Source of the DNA: Candidatus Methylomirabilota bacterium
GTDB taxonomy: Bacteria > Methylomirabilota > Methylomirabilia > Methylomirabilales > CSP1-5
Assembly (NCBI GenBank): GCA_027293415.1
Contig: JAPUFX010000041.1
Location: 1-34,674 of the forward strand
Direction: 5' to 3'
DNA: 34,674 bases
Position numbers and translations under genes: made by a program. The notes under the pieces were generated by a model, which had not been told where the DNA came from, searched no databases, and saw only the letters and a list, made by a program, of their open reading frames with translations. Positions within the stretch are counted from its first letter, which is position 1; every line of letters begins with the position of its first letter. Positions 1 to 10,296 of this stretch are shown here, one piece after another.

Positions 1-11
1 CTGTTGTCGGC

Positions 12-41
12 TTGTCAGGGGCGCTCACAATGTGATATGAA
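12..41 (+). promoter_or_regulatory. Possible sigma70-type promoter for rpsB
   Basis: TTGTCA at 12-17 resembles a -35 box and TATGAA at 36-41 a -10 box, with an 18-base spacer. The rpsB start lies about 120 bases downstream, leaving room for a 5' leader, which is common for rpsB because S2 often controls its own mRNA. The match is weak (5/6 and 4/6) and no leader fold was identified. The rest of 1-163 shows no gene. Confidence 0.3.
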
Positions 42-163
42 TGAATCTGTGTCGAGGTGGCAAATTCACACGCCCTCGGATCTTCCGGTCGGTGTTTGCT
101 ATAGGCAAAGGGCCTGGAAGAGGTGAAGAGGGCGGAGGTTAAACCAAAGCAGAGGAGACGAAT

Positions 164-967
164 ATGGCGGCTATTACCATGAAAGAGCTTTTGGAGGCGG
201 GGGTTCACTTCGGACACCAGACCAAGCGCTGGAACCCAAAGATGAGGCGGTATCTTTTTGGAGAGCGGAATGGCATTTACATCATTGATCTCCAAAAGAC
301 CATGCAAAAGTTTGAAGAGGCATACCAATTCCTCAAGGACGTATCTCAGCAGGGAGAATCCGTCCTCTTTGTCGGCACCAAACGCCAGGCGGCGGAAAGC
401 ATCAGGGAGGAGGCCGAGCGGAGTGGCACGTTTTACGTGAACCATCGCTGGCTCGGGGGAACCTTGACCAACTTCCAGACCATTCGTAAGAGCATCAACA
501 GACTTAAGCAGCTAGAGCAGATGCAAACGGATGGCACTTTCGAGAAACTGCCCAAAAAGGAGGCCATCCACCTCGGCCGCGAGATCGAAAAGTTGAACCG
601 GGCACTGGGGGGGATCAAGGACATGGATCGGTTACCGGGGGCGGTTGCGGTCGTCGATACGCGGCGGGAGCGGATCGCCGTCCGGGAGGCGCGACGCCTT
701 GGCATCCCGGTAGTGGCCTTGGTGGACACGAACTGCGATCCGGATGAGATTGATTATCCTATCCCGGGAAATGATGACGCCATCCGGGCATTGAAATTGA
801 TCACGTCTCGGTTGGCCGATGCGGTTCTGGAGGGGCGGGGGCCGCTCGACAGGGCACTGGAACAGGAGATGGCTGAGGAGGTCGAGGCGGCGGGTGAGAC
901 GGTGGAAGATGTGCTACCCGTGGCCGAGGTGGAAAAGGCAGAAGCACTGCAGGACGTCGATGGTTGA
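164..967 (+). CDS. rpsB: 30S ribosomal protein S2
   Basis: Structural protein of the small ribosomal subunit (uS2). The 267-aa product has the family's N-terminal block with [13 protein letters not shown] (about residues 17-29), the FVGTKRQA block, WLGGTLTNF and the [15 protein letters not shown] block near residue 185. Length fits bacterial S2 plus an acidic C-terminal tail (about residues 235-267, rich in Glu, Ala and Val). The start is supported by AGAGGAG about eight bases upstream. It is the first gene of the conserved rpsB-tsf-pyrH-frr order and is probably cotranscribed with tsf, whose start lies 58 bases downstream of the rpsB stop. Confidence 0.98.
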   Translation: MAAITMKELLEAGVHFGHQTKRWNPKMRRYLFGERNGIYIIDLQKTMQKFEEAYQFLKDVSQQGESVLFVGTKRQAAESIREEAERSGTFYVNHRWLGGTLTNFQTIRKSINRLKQLEQMQTDGTFEKLPKKEAIHLGREIEKLNRALGGIKDMDRLPGAVAVVDTRRERIAVREARRLGIPVVALVDTNCDPDEIDYPIPGNDDAIRALKLITSRLADAVLEGRGPLDRALEQEMAEEVEAAGETVEDVLPVAEVEKAEALQDVDG

Positions 968-1025
968 GGGTGACACGTCAGAGGGGAGCAGAGGATCTCG
1001 AAAACCAGATGGGGATGACGGAACG

Positions 1026-1637
1026 ATGACAGAGATTGCTGCCACACAAGTCAAAGAGCTCCGACTGGCAACCGGGGCCGGGATCATGGAGTGCAAGTCG
1101 GCGTTGGCAGACGCCCAGGGGGATATCGATCGAGCAGTATCCATCCTCCGGGAGCGAGGAATTGCGCGGGCAGCACGGAAGGCAGATCGGACTGCGGCCG
1201 AGGGATTGATTGTGTCTTACATACATCCGGGTGGCCGGATCGGGGTTCTCTTAGAGTTGAACTGCGAAAGCGATTTCGTGGCCAGGAACGAGCAATTTCA
1301 GGCCTTGGCCAAGGATCTAGCGATGCATGTGGCGGCCATGAATCCGCTCTACCTGCGGCGGGAGGAGGTCCCCGAAGCGGTCCTCGAAGAGGAGCGGCGG
1401 ATCTTGCGAGTCCAGACAGAGGGAAGCGGGAAGCCATCCAACGTGATCGAGCGCATCGTCCAGGGGCGGCTGGAGAAATTTTTTCTCGAGACCTGTCTGA
1501 TGGATCAATCGTTTGTGAAGGACCAGGATCGGACGGTTGAACAGGTCATCAAGGAAGCGATCAGCACCATTGGAGAAAATATCGTGGTGCGCCGCCTCTC
1601 CCGGTATCAGGTCGGGGACACGTCGAATACGTCTTGA
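1026..1637 (+). CDS. tsf: Elongation factor Ts
   Basis: Guanine-nucleotide exchange factor for EF-Tu. The start at ATG 1026 gives 203 aa beginning MTEIAATQVKELR; the reading frame stays open further upstream, but the homologous region begins here. The N-terminal UBA-like domain (residues about 5-45) contains TGAGIMECKSAL, and the core contains ELNCESDFVARN, the segment that contacts EF-Tu. At about 200 aa it is the short form of the family; the E. coli protein is about 283 aa and has a duplicated core. It lies 3' of rpsB, as in most bacteria, and is followed by a heptad-repeat hairpin before pyrH. Confidence 0.97.
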   Translation: MTEIAATQVKELRLATGAGIMECKSALADAQGDIDRAVSILRERGIARAARKADRTAAEGLIVSYIHPGGRIGVLLELNCESDFVARNEQFQALAKDLAMHVAAMNPLYLRREEVPEAVLEEERRILRVQTEGSGKPSNVIERIVQGRLEKFFLETCLMDQSFVKDQDRTVEQVIKEAISTIGENIVVRRLSRYQVGDTSNTS

Positions 1638-1651
1638 CCTTCGGAGGGTCC

Positions 1652-2461
<810 letters not shown>

Positions 2462-2464
2462 GTC

Positions 2465-3022
2465 ATGACGAACGATGTCCTGAACCGGGCAGAGGCGTCA
2501 ATGAGAAAAGGGGTGGAGGCCACGGTGCGGGAATTCTTGGGAGTTCGCACTGGGCGAGCCTCCACGGCCTTAGTACAAGGAATTACCGTCGATTATTATG
2601 GGACCCCGACCCCGCTGCAGCAGGTGGCGACTGTGGCCACTCCAGAAACTCGGCTCATCACCATTCAGCCCTGGGATCAAAGCTTGGTTCCAGCCATCGA
2701 AAAGGCGATTCTGAAGTCCGATCTAGGGATCACCCCCGCGAACGATGGTCGGATAATCCGAATTACTATTCCTCTCCTGACCGAGGAGCGGCGGAAGGAG
2801 TTGGTCCGAATCGTCCGGCGAATGACGGAAGAGGGACGGGTCGCGATCCGGAATATCCGTCGCGACGCCAACGAAAAACTCAAGTCCCTCGAGAAACAGA
2901 AACAGATCTCCGAGGATGACTTGAAGAAGGCGACCGACTCGGTCCAGAAACTGACCGACAAGTACATCAAGGAGATCGAGATGGCCTTGGCCAACAAGGA
3001 GAAGGAGATTCTTGAGTTCTGA
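2465..3022 (+). CDS. frr: Ribosome recycling factor
   Basis: Splits post-termination ribosomes together with EF-G. The 185-aa length is exactly that of the family. The sequence shows the RTGRAS block near residue 30, YYGTPTPLQQVA, the IRITIPLLTEERRKELV block and the long helical C-terminal part with KEKEILEF at the end. It starts 3 bases after the pyrH stop, in the usual pyrH-frr order. Confidence 0.97.
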   Translation: MTNDVLNRAEASMRKGVEATVREFLGVRTGRASTALVQGITVDYYGTPTPLQQVATVATPETRLITIQPWDQSLVPAIEKAILKSDLGITPANDGRIIRITIPLLTEERRKELVRIVRRMTEEGRVAIRNIRRDANEKLKSLEKQKQISEDDLKKATDSVQKLTDKYIKEIEMALANKEKEILEF

Positions 3023-3168
3023 CAGGCTTCCCGCGTCGGCCAGGCGTGGCTCTTGAAGACTGCTCGTCATCTTTCCATCTGGTGTCCTTTCTCTTCTCCC
3101 TTTCCCTGTACGCTCGATAGGTTCCCGTACCCCCGGTTGGCGAAGACGTCTCGTAAGAGGATTTGGTC
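3023..3168. other. frr-cdsA gap without a gene
   Basis: These 146 bases hold no credible ORF. In many bacteria uppS (undecaprenyl diphosphate synthase) sits between frr and cdsA; it is not here. The stretch has a pyrimidine-rich tract (about 3068-3110) and ends with GTAAGAGG, the likely ribosome binding site of cdsA. No convincing promoter or terminator was seen. Confidence 0.5.
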
Positions 3169-3966
3169 GTGCACGGCAGAAGACTCCTGAGCGCGCTGAT
3201 CCTCATTCCCCTCTTTTTCCTCGTCGTGGTCTACGGAGGAGAGGCGGGCTTTGCCCTGCTGATGATGGGGGGTGCAGGATTTGGGTTGTGGGAGTTCATC
3301 AGGTTGGTGGATCCTCTTCGCGGGGTCTGGCGGATCCTTCCCCTTTTGGGAGGACTGGGTTTGGTCGGGGCCACGTACGGGGGTGGGTTGGAGTGGCTCA
3401 GTATAGGCGTGACGTTTCTTCTACTGCTGCAGCTTTCCCTGTCCGTTATAGAGGCGGGGGAAATGGAGGCGAACCTGCGACGGGCGGCTCTCCGCTTTCT
3501 GGGCATGCTGTATGTCGCGGGTCCGCTGAGCCTCGCGGTGGCGTTGCGCGGAATGCCAGGCGGGGTGCAGTACATCCTTCTTGCGTGCGGCATTGTGTGG
3601 GTTGGAGATACAGGGGCTTATTACGCTGGGTCCACGCTGGGGCGCCATCCCTTGGCCCCGCGGGTGAGCCCTCACAAGTCTGTAGAAGGGAGTGTGGCCG
3701 GGCTGATCGCAAGCATGGGTACGGCCTGGATATTGGCCAGGGCTTTGGGAATGTCGTTGGGCCCCCTTCCGAGTCTCCTCTTCGGGGGGGTGATCGGCGC
3801 TGTAGGACAGATAGGAGATCTGGCAGAGTCCTTCATCAAACGGGCCCTCCAGGTGAAGGATACAGGTCGCCTCATTCCCGGTCACGGGGGGATGCTGGAT
3901 AGGATTGACAGCCTCCTCTTTGCCATCCCGGTCTTTTATCTCTGGGTCCGAATGGGATGGATCTAG
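3169..3966 (+). CDS. cdsA: Phosphatidate cytidylyltransferase
   Basis: Makes CDP-diacylglycerol from phosphatidate and CTP for phospholipid synthesis; polytopic inner-membrane enzyme. The CDP-cytidylyltransferase signature is clear near the C-terminus: SFIKRALQVKDTG followed by PGHGGMLDRIDS, with the KD, HGG and DRID residues of the active site. Several hydrophobic segments precede it. GTG 3169 is chosen because AGAGG lies eight bases upstream; TTG 3163 in the same frame is possible but only two bases from that site. About 265 aa, normal for the family. Confidence 0.93.
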   Translation: MHGRRLLSALILIPLFFLVVVYGGEAGFALLMMGGAGFGLWEFIRLVDPLRGVWRILPLLGGLGLVGATYGGGLEWLSIGVTFLLLLQLSLSVIEAGEMEANLRRAALRFLGMLYVAGPLSLAVALRGMPGGVQYILLACGIVWVGDTGAYYAGSTLGRHPLAPRVSPHKSVEGSVAGLIASMGTAWILARALGMSLGPLPSLLFGGVIGAVGQIGDLAESFIKRALQVKDTGRLIPGHGGMLDRIDSLLFAIPVFYLWVRMGWI

Positions 3967-4067
3967 AGAACCCGCAGCCGGAGATCAGCGGGTATGGGGA
4001 CGGGGTGCCTGGGTGACGCTAGATATTTGCCTACCTGGGGGAGGGAAAATGTCGGGGCCCGAGAGGA

Positions 4068-5627
4068 TTGATACGTAAGGTGAAAGGCACCCTGCTGTCG
4101 GGTTCGATGGTGTGGCGGGGAGGACTGGCGGTGCTGAGCGGCGTTCTTCTCGCCCTCAGTTTTCCCAGTTTCAATCTGGCACCTTTCGCCTTTGGAGCCC
4201 TTGTCCCGCTCTTGGTTGGGTTGGACGGGGTGCCTGCTCTCCAGGGAACTTACCTTGGGATCATCGCCGGGCTGGTCTGCTACCTCCTGAGTATCCCGTG
4301 GGTGGTTCACACGATGACCACATACGGGGGGCTCCCCCTTCCCCTCGGCTTTCTGCTCCTCATAGCCCTTTCGCTGTACCTTGCCCTCTACGTAGGCGTT
4401 TTTGCGTACGGAGTGACTCGGTTATCGGCCAGGGGTACTCTCGCCTATCTCGTAGGGGTGCCCGCCCTCTGGGTGGGTCTGGAATACGTGCGAACCTTCC
4501 TCCTCACCGGGTTTCCCTGGAATCTGTTGGGGTATTCCCAATACCAATACCTCTCGGTTATCCAGATCGCATCCATCACCGGTGTCTATGGGATCTCTTT
4601 TCTCCTTGTTCTCACCAATGCCGGCATGGCACTAGGCTGCCTCCTCTTTCGACGGGGATGGCGGCCCGTGTTGCTCCCCGTGGGAGGTGTGGGCGTTCTC
4701 CTTCTCGGGGTAGTTCTGTTCGGGATGGGACGAATGGTGTCGGCCGAAACGCGGCGGAGAGAGATCCGGGTCTCGGTCGTCCAGGGGAATATTGAACAAG
4801 GGGTCAAGTGGGACCTCGGATTCCAGAAGCGGACTGTCGACATCTATCGGCGTCTCAGCCGGGAGGCCGACAAGGAGGCCGATCTCATCGTCTGGCCCGA
4901 GACGGCCGTCCCCTTTTTCCTCCGCGAGAGAGGGTCCTTGCGTCAGCAGGTGCTCAAGGTGGCCGAGGAGGTCAGGTCTTATCTCCTTGTGGGGAGCCCG
5001 GATCGGACCCGTGGCCCGTCGCCCCGTCTGTACAACAGCGCCTTTCTCATCTCTCCAAGGGGGAAGATTGTGCAAAAATATGATAAAATCCATCTGGTCC
5101 CCTTTGGCGAATACGTCCCTTTGCAATCACTCCTCTTTTTCGTGGAGAAAATGGCCACAGGGATCGGGAATTTCAAGGCGGGACAGGACGTCACGGTCTT
5201 CGAAACTCCCCTGGGGCAATTCGGGGTTCTGATCTGCTTTGAAGCTATTTTTCCCGATCAGGTCCGGCGGTATGTCCTCAATGGCGCCAACTTCTTGGTG
5301 AATATCACGAATGACGCCTGGTTCGGCGACTCTGCTGCGCCATATCAGCACCTGAGTATGGCGACCCTGCGGGCGGTGGAGAACAGGGTCTATCTCGTCC
5401 GGGCTGCGAATACGGGGATCTCTGCTCTGATTGCGCCGACCGGCCGGATCTTGCAGCAGTCAGATCTTTTTGTCGAGGCCGTGCTTTCCGGGACGGTCAC
5501 TCCCGGAACGGCCAAAACCTTCTACACCAGGTACGGTGATCTGTTTGCCTGGGCGTGTAGTTTGATCAGCGTTTTGCTCCTGGCCACGAGGGGAAGGAGA
5601 GGGCGCAGCGAAGGAGGGAAACCATGA
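4068..5627 (+). CDS. lnt: Apolipoprotein N-acyltransferase
   Basis: Adds the third acyl chain to lipoproteins at the inner membrane, the last step before Lol-dependent sorting. The 519-aa product has an N-terminal block of transmembrane helices (about residues 10-225) and a periplasmic nitrilase-like domain. The catalytic triad is visible: Glu278 in VWPETAVPF, Lys340 in YDKIHLVPFGEY and Cys390 in LICFEAIFPD. A last hydrophobic helix lies at about 490-510. The start is TTG 4068 or, equally possible, GTG 4080 in the same frame; neither has a strong ribosome binding site. The stop overlaps the prfB start (ATGA), suggesting translational coupling. Confidence 0.94.
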   Translation: MIRKVKGTLLSGSMVWRGGLAVLSGVLLALSFPSFNLAPFAFGALVPLLVGLDGVPALQGTYLGIIAGLVCYLLSIPWVVHTMTTYGGLPLPLGFLLLIALSLYLALYVGVFAYGVTRLSARGTLAYLVGVPALWVGLEYVRTFLLTGFPWNLLGYSQYQYLSVIQIASITGVYGISFLLVLTNAGMALGCLLFRRGWRPVLLPVGGVGVLLLGVVLFGMGRMVSAETRRREIRVSVVQGNIEQGVKWDLGFQKRTVDIYRRLSREADKEADLIVWPETAVPFFLRERGSLRQQVLKVAEEVRSYLLVGSPDRTRGPSPRLYNSAFLISPRGKIVQKYDKIHLVPFGEYVPLQSLLFFVEKMATGIGNFKAGQDVTVFETPLGQFGVLICFEAIFPDQVRRYVLNGANFLVNITNDAWFGDSAAPYQHLSMATLRAVENRVYLVRAANTGISALIAPTGRILQQSDLFVEAVLSGTVTPGTAKTFYTRYGDLFAWACSLISVLLLATRGRRGRSEGGKP

Positions 5628-6731
5628 CAACAGATCTCGGAAAAAGGCTCGAGGCCCTGGGGGCGAAATTAGGAAACCTTGGGGGCTATCTTTGACCTGC
5701 CGGAGAAGGCAAAGCGGACCGGACAGCTAGAGCAAGCCGCCCAGCACCCTGACTTCTGGAAGGAGTCCGATCGAGCCCAACGTGTGCTGAAGGAGCTCGG
5801 AAATCTGAAGGAACAACTTACGCTCCACGCTGCCTTCCGTACCGAGATAGAGGACCAGCGGACACTCCTCGAACTGGCCCGGGAGGCTGAGGACGAAGAG
5901 ACGCTGCGGGAGGTCGACCGGACGGTCAAAACGTTAGAGCAACGGATCGGCGATCTGGAAATTCGTGTTGCCCTCTCGGAGCCCCACGATCGGGGCAATG
6001 CCATTCTCTCGATCAATCCGGGGGCTGGTGGAACCGAGTCTCAGGATTGGGCGCAGATGCTTCTTCGGATGTACCTTCGCTGGTGCGAGGGGAAAGGATT
6101 CAAGACGCAGGTCCTCGATCTGCAGCCGGGGGAGGAGGCGGGGATCAAGGGGGCGGTCGTTTCCGTAGTCGGTGCCTATGCCTATGGATACCTCAAGGCA
6201 GAGGTCGGGGTGCATCGATTGGTCCGGATTTCCCCCTTTGATGCCAGTCGCCGCCGGCACACCTCCTTTGCCTCGGTCGCCGTGCTACCAGAGGTTGAAG
6301 AGGTAGAGGTCGACATCAATGAGAAGGACTTGAGGATCGATACATTCCGGGCGAGCGGTCATGGTGGGCAGCATGTGAATGTGACCGACTCGGCCGTTCG
6401 CATTACCCACGTCCCGACCGGGACGGTGGTCTCCTGCCAGAACGAGCGTTCCCAGCACAAGAATAGGGCCCTCGCCATGAAAGTGCTCCGATCCCGGCTC
6501 TACGAGCATTTCCGGGAGAAGCGAGAGAAGGAAATGCAGGCCCTGGCCGGTGAAAAGAAAGAGATCGCGTGGGGTTCTCAGATCCGGTCCTATGTCCTCG
6601 CGCCGTATCAGCTGGTCAAGGACCATCGAACAGGGGTGGAGACCGGCAATGTGGAAGCGGTGCTGAATGGAGGAATCGACCAGTTGGTGGACGCCTATCT
6701 CTTTCATGCCGCTCGCCGCGCCTCATCTTGA
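5624..6731 (+). CDS. prfB: Peptide chain release factor 2 (programmed +1 frameshift)
   Basis: Releases finished peptides at UGA and UAA. The gene is in two frames: 23 codons from ATG 5624 to CTT 5690-5692, an in-frame TGA at 5693-5695, then the main frame from GAC 5694. This is the classical RF2 autoregulatory site, so it is a working gene, not a pseudogene; the joined product is 368 aa. The main frame has the SPF tripeptide that reads the stop codon (in RISPFDASRRRH) and GGQ in SGHGGQHVNVTDSAVR. The start overlaps the lnt stop by 4 bases, with AGGAGG just upstream. Because RF2 competes for UGA, its control matters in a genome that also uses UGA for selenocysteine. Confidence 0.97.
5681..5696 (+). 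promoter_or_regulatory. RF2 programmed frameshift site
   Basis: GGGGG at 5681-5685 acts as an internal Shine-Dalgarno-like stimulator, followed by CTATCTTTGAC. The slippery CTT codon is at 5690-5692 and the UGA at 5693-5695, followed by C, the weakest stop context. This matches the known E. coli prfB site except for one extra base between the G-run and TAT. When RF2 is scarce the ribosome slips +1 and reads GAC. Confidence 0.95.
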
Positions 6732-6793
6732 CAGATGTGAATATTCTCCTTTAAGATCGATCAGATACTATCAGGAAAATAAAGGGGACGGGA

Positions 6794-8311
6794 GTGGAGG
6801 AGATCAATCAACTGATTCGGGAACGGCGGCGAAAGCTCGAGGAGCTCCGGCGAATCGGGATCGACCCGTACGGCTCTCGGTGGGAGGTCAATGCGCTGGC
6901 GGGTGAGCTCCAGCAGCGCTATCGAGAGACACCGGCCACTGTTTTAGAGACGGAGCCGGTTTCGGTGAGCCTCGCCGGTCGGGTGATGAGCTTGCGCGAC
7001 CACGGCAAGGCCACCTTTGCCCATCTCCGAGATCGGTCCGGCCAGATTCAGATTTACCTCCGCAAGGACGTGTTAGGGGCGGAGACGTACCAGCTCCTCA
7101 AGCTGACAGATATCGGCGACTTGCTGGGGGTCACGGGTCACCTCTTTCGCACCCAAACCGGCGAACTTTCCGTATGGGTCCAAGGGTTTCGTATCTTGAC
7201 CAAGTCCCTGTGGCCGTTGCCGGAAAAGTGGCATGGGCTCGTCGACGTCGAAACCCGGTACCGCCAGCGATATCTCGACCTTGTGGCAAACCCTGAGGCA
7301 GCGATGATCTTTACCCGTCGGTCCCAGATTATTCGTGAAATTCGCGACTTTTTTGACCAGCGAGGGTTTCTGGAGGTTGAAACTCCCATGATGCAAGGCG
7401 TGGCGGGGGGTGCGGCAGCTCGGCCATTCAAGACCTACCACAATGCGTTAGGCATCGACTTGTATTTGAGAATTGCTCCTGAGCTGTACTTGAAGCGGCT
7501 TCTGGTGGGCGGGCTGGACCGCGTGTACGAAATTAATCGCAATTTCCGAAACGAAGGGGTCGATACCCGGCATAATCCCGAGTTTACGATGCTGGAATTT
7601 TACCAGGCCTATGCCGATTACCGCGATCTGATGGCCCTGACGGAAGAAATGGTGCCTCATCTCTGTCGGACGATCCTCGGAACCGAGCAGTTGACCTACC
7701 AAGGAGAGCGGATCAATTTGTCCCCCCCCTGGCCCCGCTTGGCGGTTGCGGAAGCCCTGAGGAAGGTAGGCGGAGTTCAGGAGGAAGACCTGGGAGATAT
7801 TGAGAGGGTTCGAGCCGTGGCCGGGCATCGAGGTATTCAGGTCAAGGCGGAGTGGGGGTGGGGGAAGCTGCTCGACGAGTTGATGGCGCACCTGGTCGAG
7901 CCCCACCTCATTCAGCCGACGTTCCTCGTGGACTTTCCTCTCGAGCTTTCCCCGCTGGCCAAGCAGAAACCGGACGATCCTCGCCTTGCGGAACGGTTCG
8001 AGCTCTTTGTGGCCGGGATGGAACTCGTGAACGCCTATACCGAGCTGAATGACCCCCAGGAGCAACGCCGGCGCTTTCAAGAACAGCTCCAGGAAAGAGA
8101 ACGAGGGGATGAGGAAGCGCACCGGATGGACGAGGATTTTGTGCGGGCTTTGGAGTATGGGATGCCGCCGGCTGCCGGGGAAGGGATTGGGATAGACCGT
8201 CTGGTCATGCTCTTCACCGACTCGCCCTCTATCCGAGATGTCATTCTGTTTCCGCAGCTCCGCCCCAAAGGAGAGGGTATTGGCCCCCCTGGGAGTAGCG
8301 ATGTCGTATGA
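6794..8311 (+). CDS. lysS: Lysyl-tRNA synthetase, class II
   Basis: Charges tRNA-Lys. The 505-aa product has an N-terminal OB-fold anticodon-binding domain (about residues 55-165; VSLAGRVMSLRDHGKATFAHLRD) and a class II catalytic core. Motif 1 is around FLEVETPMMQ, motif 2 is FRNEGVDTRHNPEFTMLEF and motif 3 is GIGIDRLVMLFTDSPSIRDV near the C-terminus. Start is GTG 6794 with AAAGGGG upstream. The 3' end overlaps lolC by 11 bases, so the two are probably translated from one message. Confidence 0.97.
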   Translation: MEEINQLIRERRRKLEELRRIGIDPYGSRWEVNALAGELQQRYRETPATVLETEPVSVSLAGRVMSLRDHGKATFAHLRDRSGQIQIYLRKDVLGAETYQLLKLTDIGDLLGVTGHLFRTQTGELSVWVQGFRILTKSLWPLPEKWHGLVDVETRYRQRYLDLVANPEAAMIFTRRSQIIREIRDFFDQRGFLEVETPMMQGVAGGAAARPFKTYHNALGIDLYLRIAPELYLKRLLVGGLDRVYEINRNFRNEGVDTRHNPEFTMLEFYQAYADYRDLMALTEEMVPHLCRTILGTEQLTYQGERINLSPPWPRLAVAEALRKVGGVQEEDLGDIERVRAVAGHRGIQVKAEWGWGKLLDELMAHLVEPHLIQPTFLVDFPLELSPLAKQKPDDPRLAERFELFVAGMELVNAYTELNDPQEQRRRFQEQLQERERGDEEAHRMDEDFVRALEYGMPPAAGEGIGIDRLVMLFTDSPSIRDVILFPQLRPKGEGIGPPGSSDVV

Positions 8312-9548
8312 ATTCTTTATCGGGTTGAGGTACCTGAAATCGAAGCGGCGGCAGGCGCTTATCTCGCTCATCACGCTGATCTCGAGTGGCGGGATAGCGC
8401 TGGGTGTTATGGCCCTGATCGTCGTCATCTCGGTTATGAGCGGCTTTGAAAGAGATCTCCGGGACAAGATCCTCGGAACCAATGCGCACGTGGTCCTTCT
8501 CCGGTTCGGCGAGAAAGGGATAGCCGATGTCGATCGGCTCATCCCTCGGGTCGCGCAAATCCCGCATGCAGTGGGTGTAGCACCCTTTACCCTGCACCAG
8601 GTCATGCTCACCTCTCGTTTCGGGGTGATGGGAGCAGTGCTTCGGGGGGTCGATCCCGAACAGGAGAAGCGGGTCACCGACCTGGAACGGAACATGAAAG
8701 AGGGGAGCCTAGATGCCCTCAGACAAGTGTCCGAGGGGATCATCCTTGGCAAGGCCTTGGCAGCCGGTTTGGGGGTGAAGCTGGGGGATCCGGTCAATGT
8801 CGTCTCCCCTGTCGGGGGTGGGGTATCTCCTCTGGGGATGGCCCCCCGCGTCAAGCAGTTTACGCTGGTCGGGGTCTTCGAGGCGGGAATGTACGAGTAT
8901 GATGCGGGATTAGCCTATATCCCCATCCCGGCCGCCCAAGCTTTCTTTCGGATGGGTGATGCGGTAACCGGGGTCGGGATTAAGCTCGACGATATTTACC
9001 GAGCCCCGCAAGTGGCTGGCCATCTCCAGGAAGAGTTAGGATTCCCCTTCTTTACGAAGACGTGGATGGAAATGAACAAGAGCCTTTTCTCGGCATTGAA
9101 ACTCGAGAAAACGGTGATGTTTATCATCCTGGTGATGATCGTCCTCGTGGCGGCCTTTGGAATTGTGAGCACGCTGACCATGGTGGTGATGGAGAAAACC
9201 AGGGAGATCGCCGTCCTGAAATCGATGGGTGCCAGGGCAGCCGGCATCATGAAGATCTTCATGATCGAAGGGATTGTCATCGGGGCGGTGGGCACGTTCC
9301 TCGGCCTGCTGGGGGGGTTGGTCGTCACCGCCAATCTGGACGGGATCGTCAGGTTCGTCGAACGCGTCTTTGGAATTAACGCCTTCCCTCGAGACGTGTA
9401 TTTTCTGGATAAACTACCCCATCAGGTGAACACCCCGGATGTGGTGGCGGTGGTGATTGTGGCCCTCGTGATTAGTTTTCTGGCCACCCTGTATCCATCT
9501 TGGCAGGCCTCACGGCTGAACCCGGTGGAGGCACTCAGATATGAGTGA
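8301..9548 (+). CDS. lolC: Lipoprotein-releasing ABC transporter permease, LolC/LolE type
   Basis: Inner-membrane permease of the Lol system that extracts lipoproteins for delivery to the outer membrane. ATG 8301 (GGGAG upstream) gives 415 aa starting MSYEFFIGLRYLKSKRRQ. There is one N-terminal transmembrane helix (about residues 22-47), a large periplasmic domain, and three C-terminal helices with the FtsX/MacB-type MEKTREIAVLKSMGA coupling segment between them. Only one permease gene is present, so the complex is probably a LolC2D2 homodimer, or a LolE homologue lies elsewhere. It overlaps lysS by 11 bases and lolD by 8 bases. Confidence 0.92.
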   Translation: MSYEFFIGLRYLKSKRRQALISLITLISSGGIALGVMALIVVISVMSGFERDLRDKILGTNAHVVLLRFGEKGIADVDRLIPRVAQIPHAVGVAPFTLHQVMLTSRFGVMGAVLRGVDPEQEKRVTDLERNMKEGSLDALRQVSEGIILGKALAAGLGVKLGDPVNVVSPVGGGVSPLGMAPRVKQFTLVGVFEAGMYEYDAGLAYIPIPAAQAFFRMGDAVTGVGIKLDDIYRAPQVAGHLQEELGFPFFTKTWMEMNKSLFSALKLEKTVMFIILVMIVLVAAFGIVSTLTMVVMEKTREIAVLKSMGARAAGIMKIFMIEGIVIGAVGTFLGLLGGLVVTANLDGIVRFVERVFGINAFPRDVYFLDKLPHQVNTPDVVAVVIVALVISFLATLYPSWQASRLNPVEALRYE

Positions 9549-10242
9549 ATTCCTCCAGGTCCGAGATCTTCGTAAGTCCTTTCGGATGGGGGCCGAGGAG
9601 CTCCACATCCTGAAGGGGGTGAATCTCTCGGTCCGACGGGGGGAATTCCTCGCCATCGCGGGCCCGTCAGGGGTGGGAAAGAGTACGCTCCTTCATATCC
9701 TGGGAGGGCTGGACCGGCCCACGGCGGGTGAGGTATACTATGAGGGTGTCGAGATCTCCCGGTTGCCCGAAGGGGAACTGGCGGAGTTCCGGAACCAGAC
9801 GGTGGGCTTCGTCTTTCAGTTCCACCACCTCTTGCCGGAGTTCACGGCCTTAGAGAATACCATGATGCCGGCCCTAATCGGCCGGCAACCCTTGGTGAGA
9901 GCCCAGGAGGCAGCGAAAGGTATCCTCCAGCGGGTGGGACTGGCCGAGAGATTGGCACACCGGCCAGGCGAACTCTCCGGTGGTGAGCAGCAACGAGTTG
10001 CCATTGCGAGGGCGCTCGCGCTCTCCCCCGATGTGCTTCTTGCCGATGAACCCACCGGGAATCTGGACTCGAAGACGGGTGAGGCGATTTTTGACCTGCT
10101 TCGGGAACTCAATCAGGAACAGGGCCTCACGGTGGTTCTGGTGACCCATAATGAGTGGTTTGCGCGGAGGACAGACCGTCTGCTTCGGATGGCGGATGGT
10201 CAGCTCGGGGAAGTGGCAGTTACGCGTACAGGAGCTGAATAA
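9541..10242 (+). CDS. lolD: Lipoprotein-releasing ABC transporter ATPase
   Basis: ATP-hydrolysing subunit that powers lipoprotein release by the LolC-type permease encoded just upstream. The 233-aa product has Walker [10 protein letters not shown] (residues 41-49), Q-loop [18 protein letters not shown] signature [15 protein letters not shown], Walker [14 protein letters not shown] and the switch His in VTHN. The [10 protein letters not shown] wording is typical of LolD. The start codon lies inside the end of lolC, implying coupled translation. Confidence 0.95.
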   Translation: MSEFLQVRDLRKSFRMGAEELHILKGVNLSVRRGEFLAIAGPSGVGKSTLLHILGGLDRPTAGEVYYEGVEISRLPEGELAEFRNQTVGFVFQFHHLLPEFTALENTMMPALIGRQPLVRAQEAAKGILQRVGLAERLAHRPGELSGGEQQRVAIARALALSPDVLLADEPTGNLDSKTGEAIFDLLRELNQEQGLTVVLVTHNEWFARRTDRLLRMADGQLGEVAVTRTGAE

Positions 10243-10248
10243 TCTTCC

Positions 10249-10277
10249 TTGGTCTGGGTAAAGAAACCTGCTATACT
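10249..10277 (+). promoter_or_regulatory. Candidate sigma70 promoter for clpC
   Basis: TTGGTC at 10249-10254 and TATACT at 10272-10277 are separated by 17 bases. The -10 box matches the consensus at 5/6 positions. It lies directly after the lolD stop and about 20 bases before the clpC start at 10297, so clpC probably has its own promoter with a very short leader. No CtsR-type or CIRCE operator was recognised. Confidence 0.5.
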
Positions 10278-10296
10278 ACTCACAAAGGGGTCAATC

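Noticed and set aside
5693-5695. Premature stop making prfB a pseudogene
   Set aside because: It is the standard RF2 programmed frameshift site with G-run, CTT and TGAC.
7448-8854. 468-aa minus-strand ORF
   Set aside because: It lies opposite lysS and lolC, both clear genes, and its composition is that of a reverse-frame shadow.
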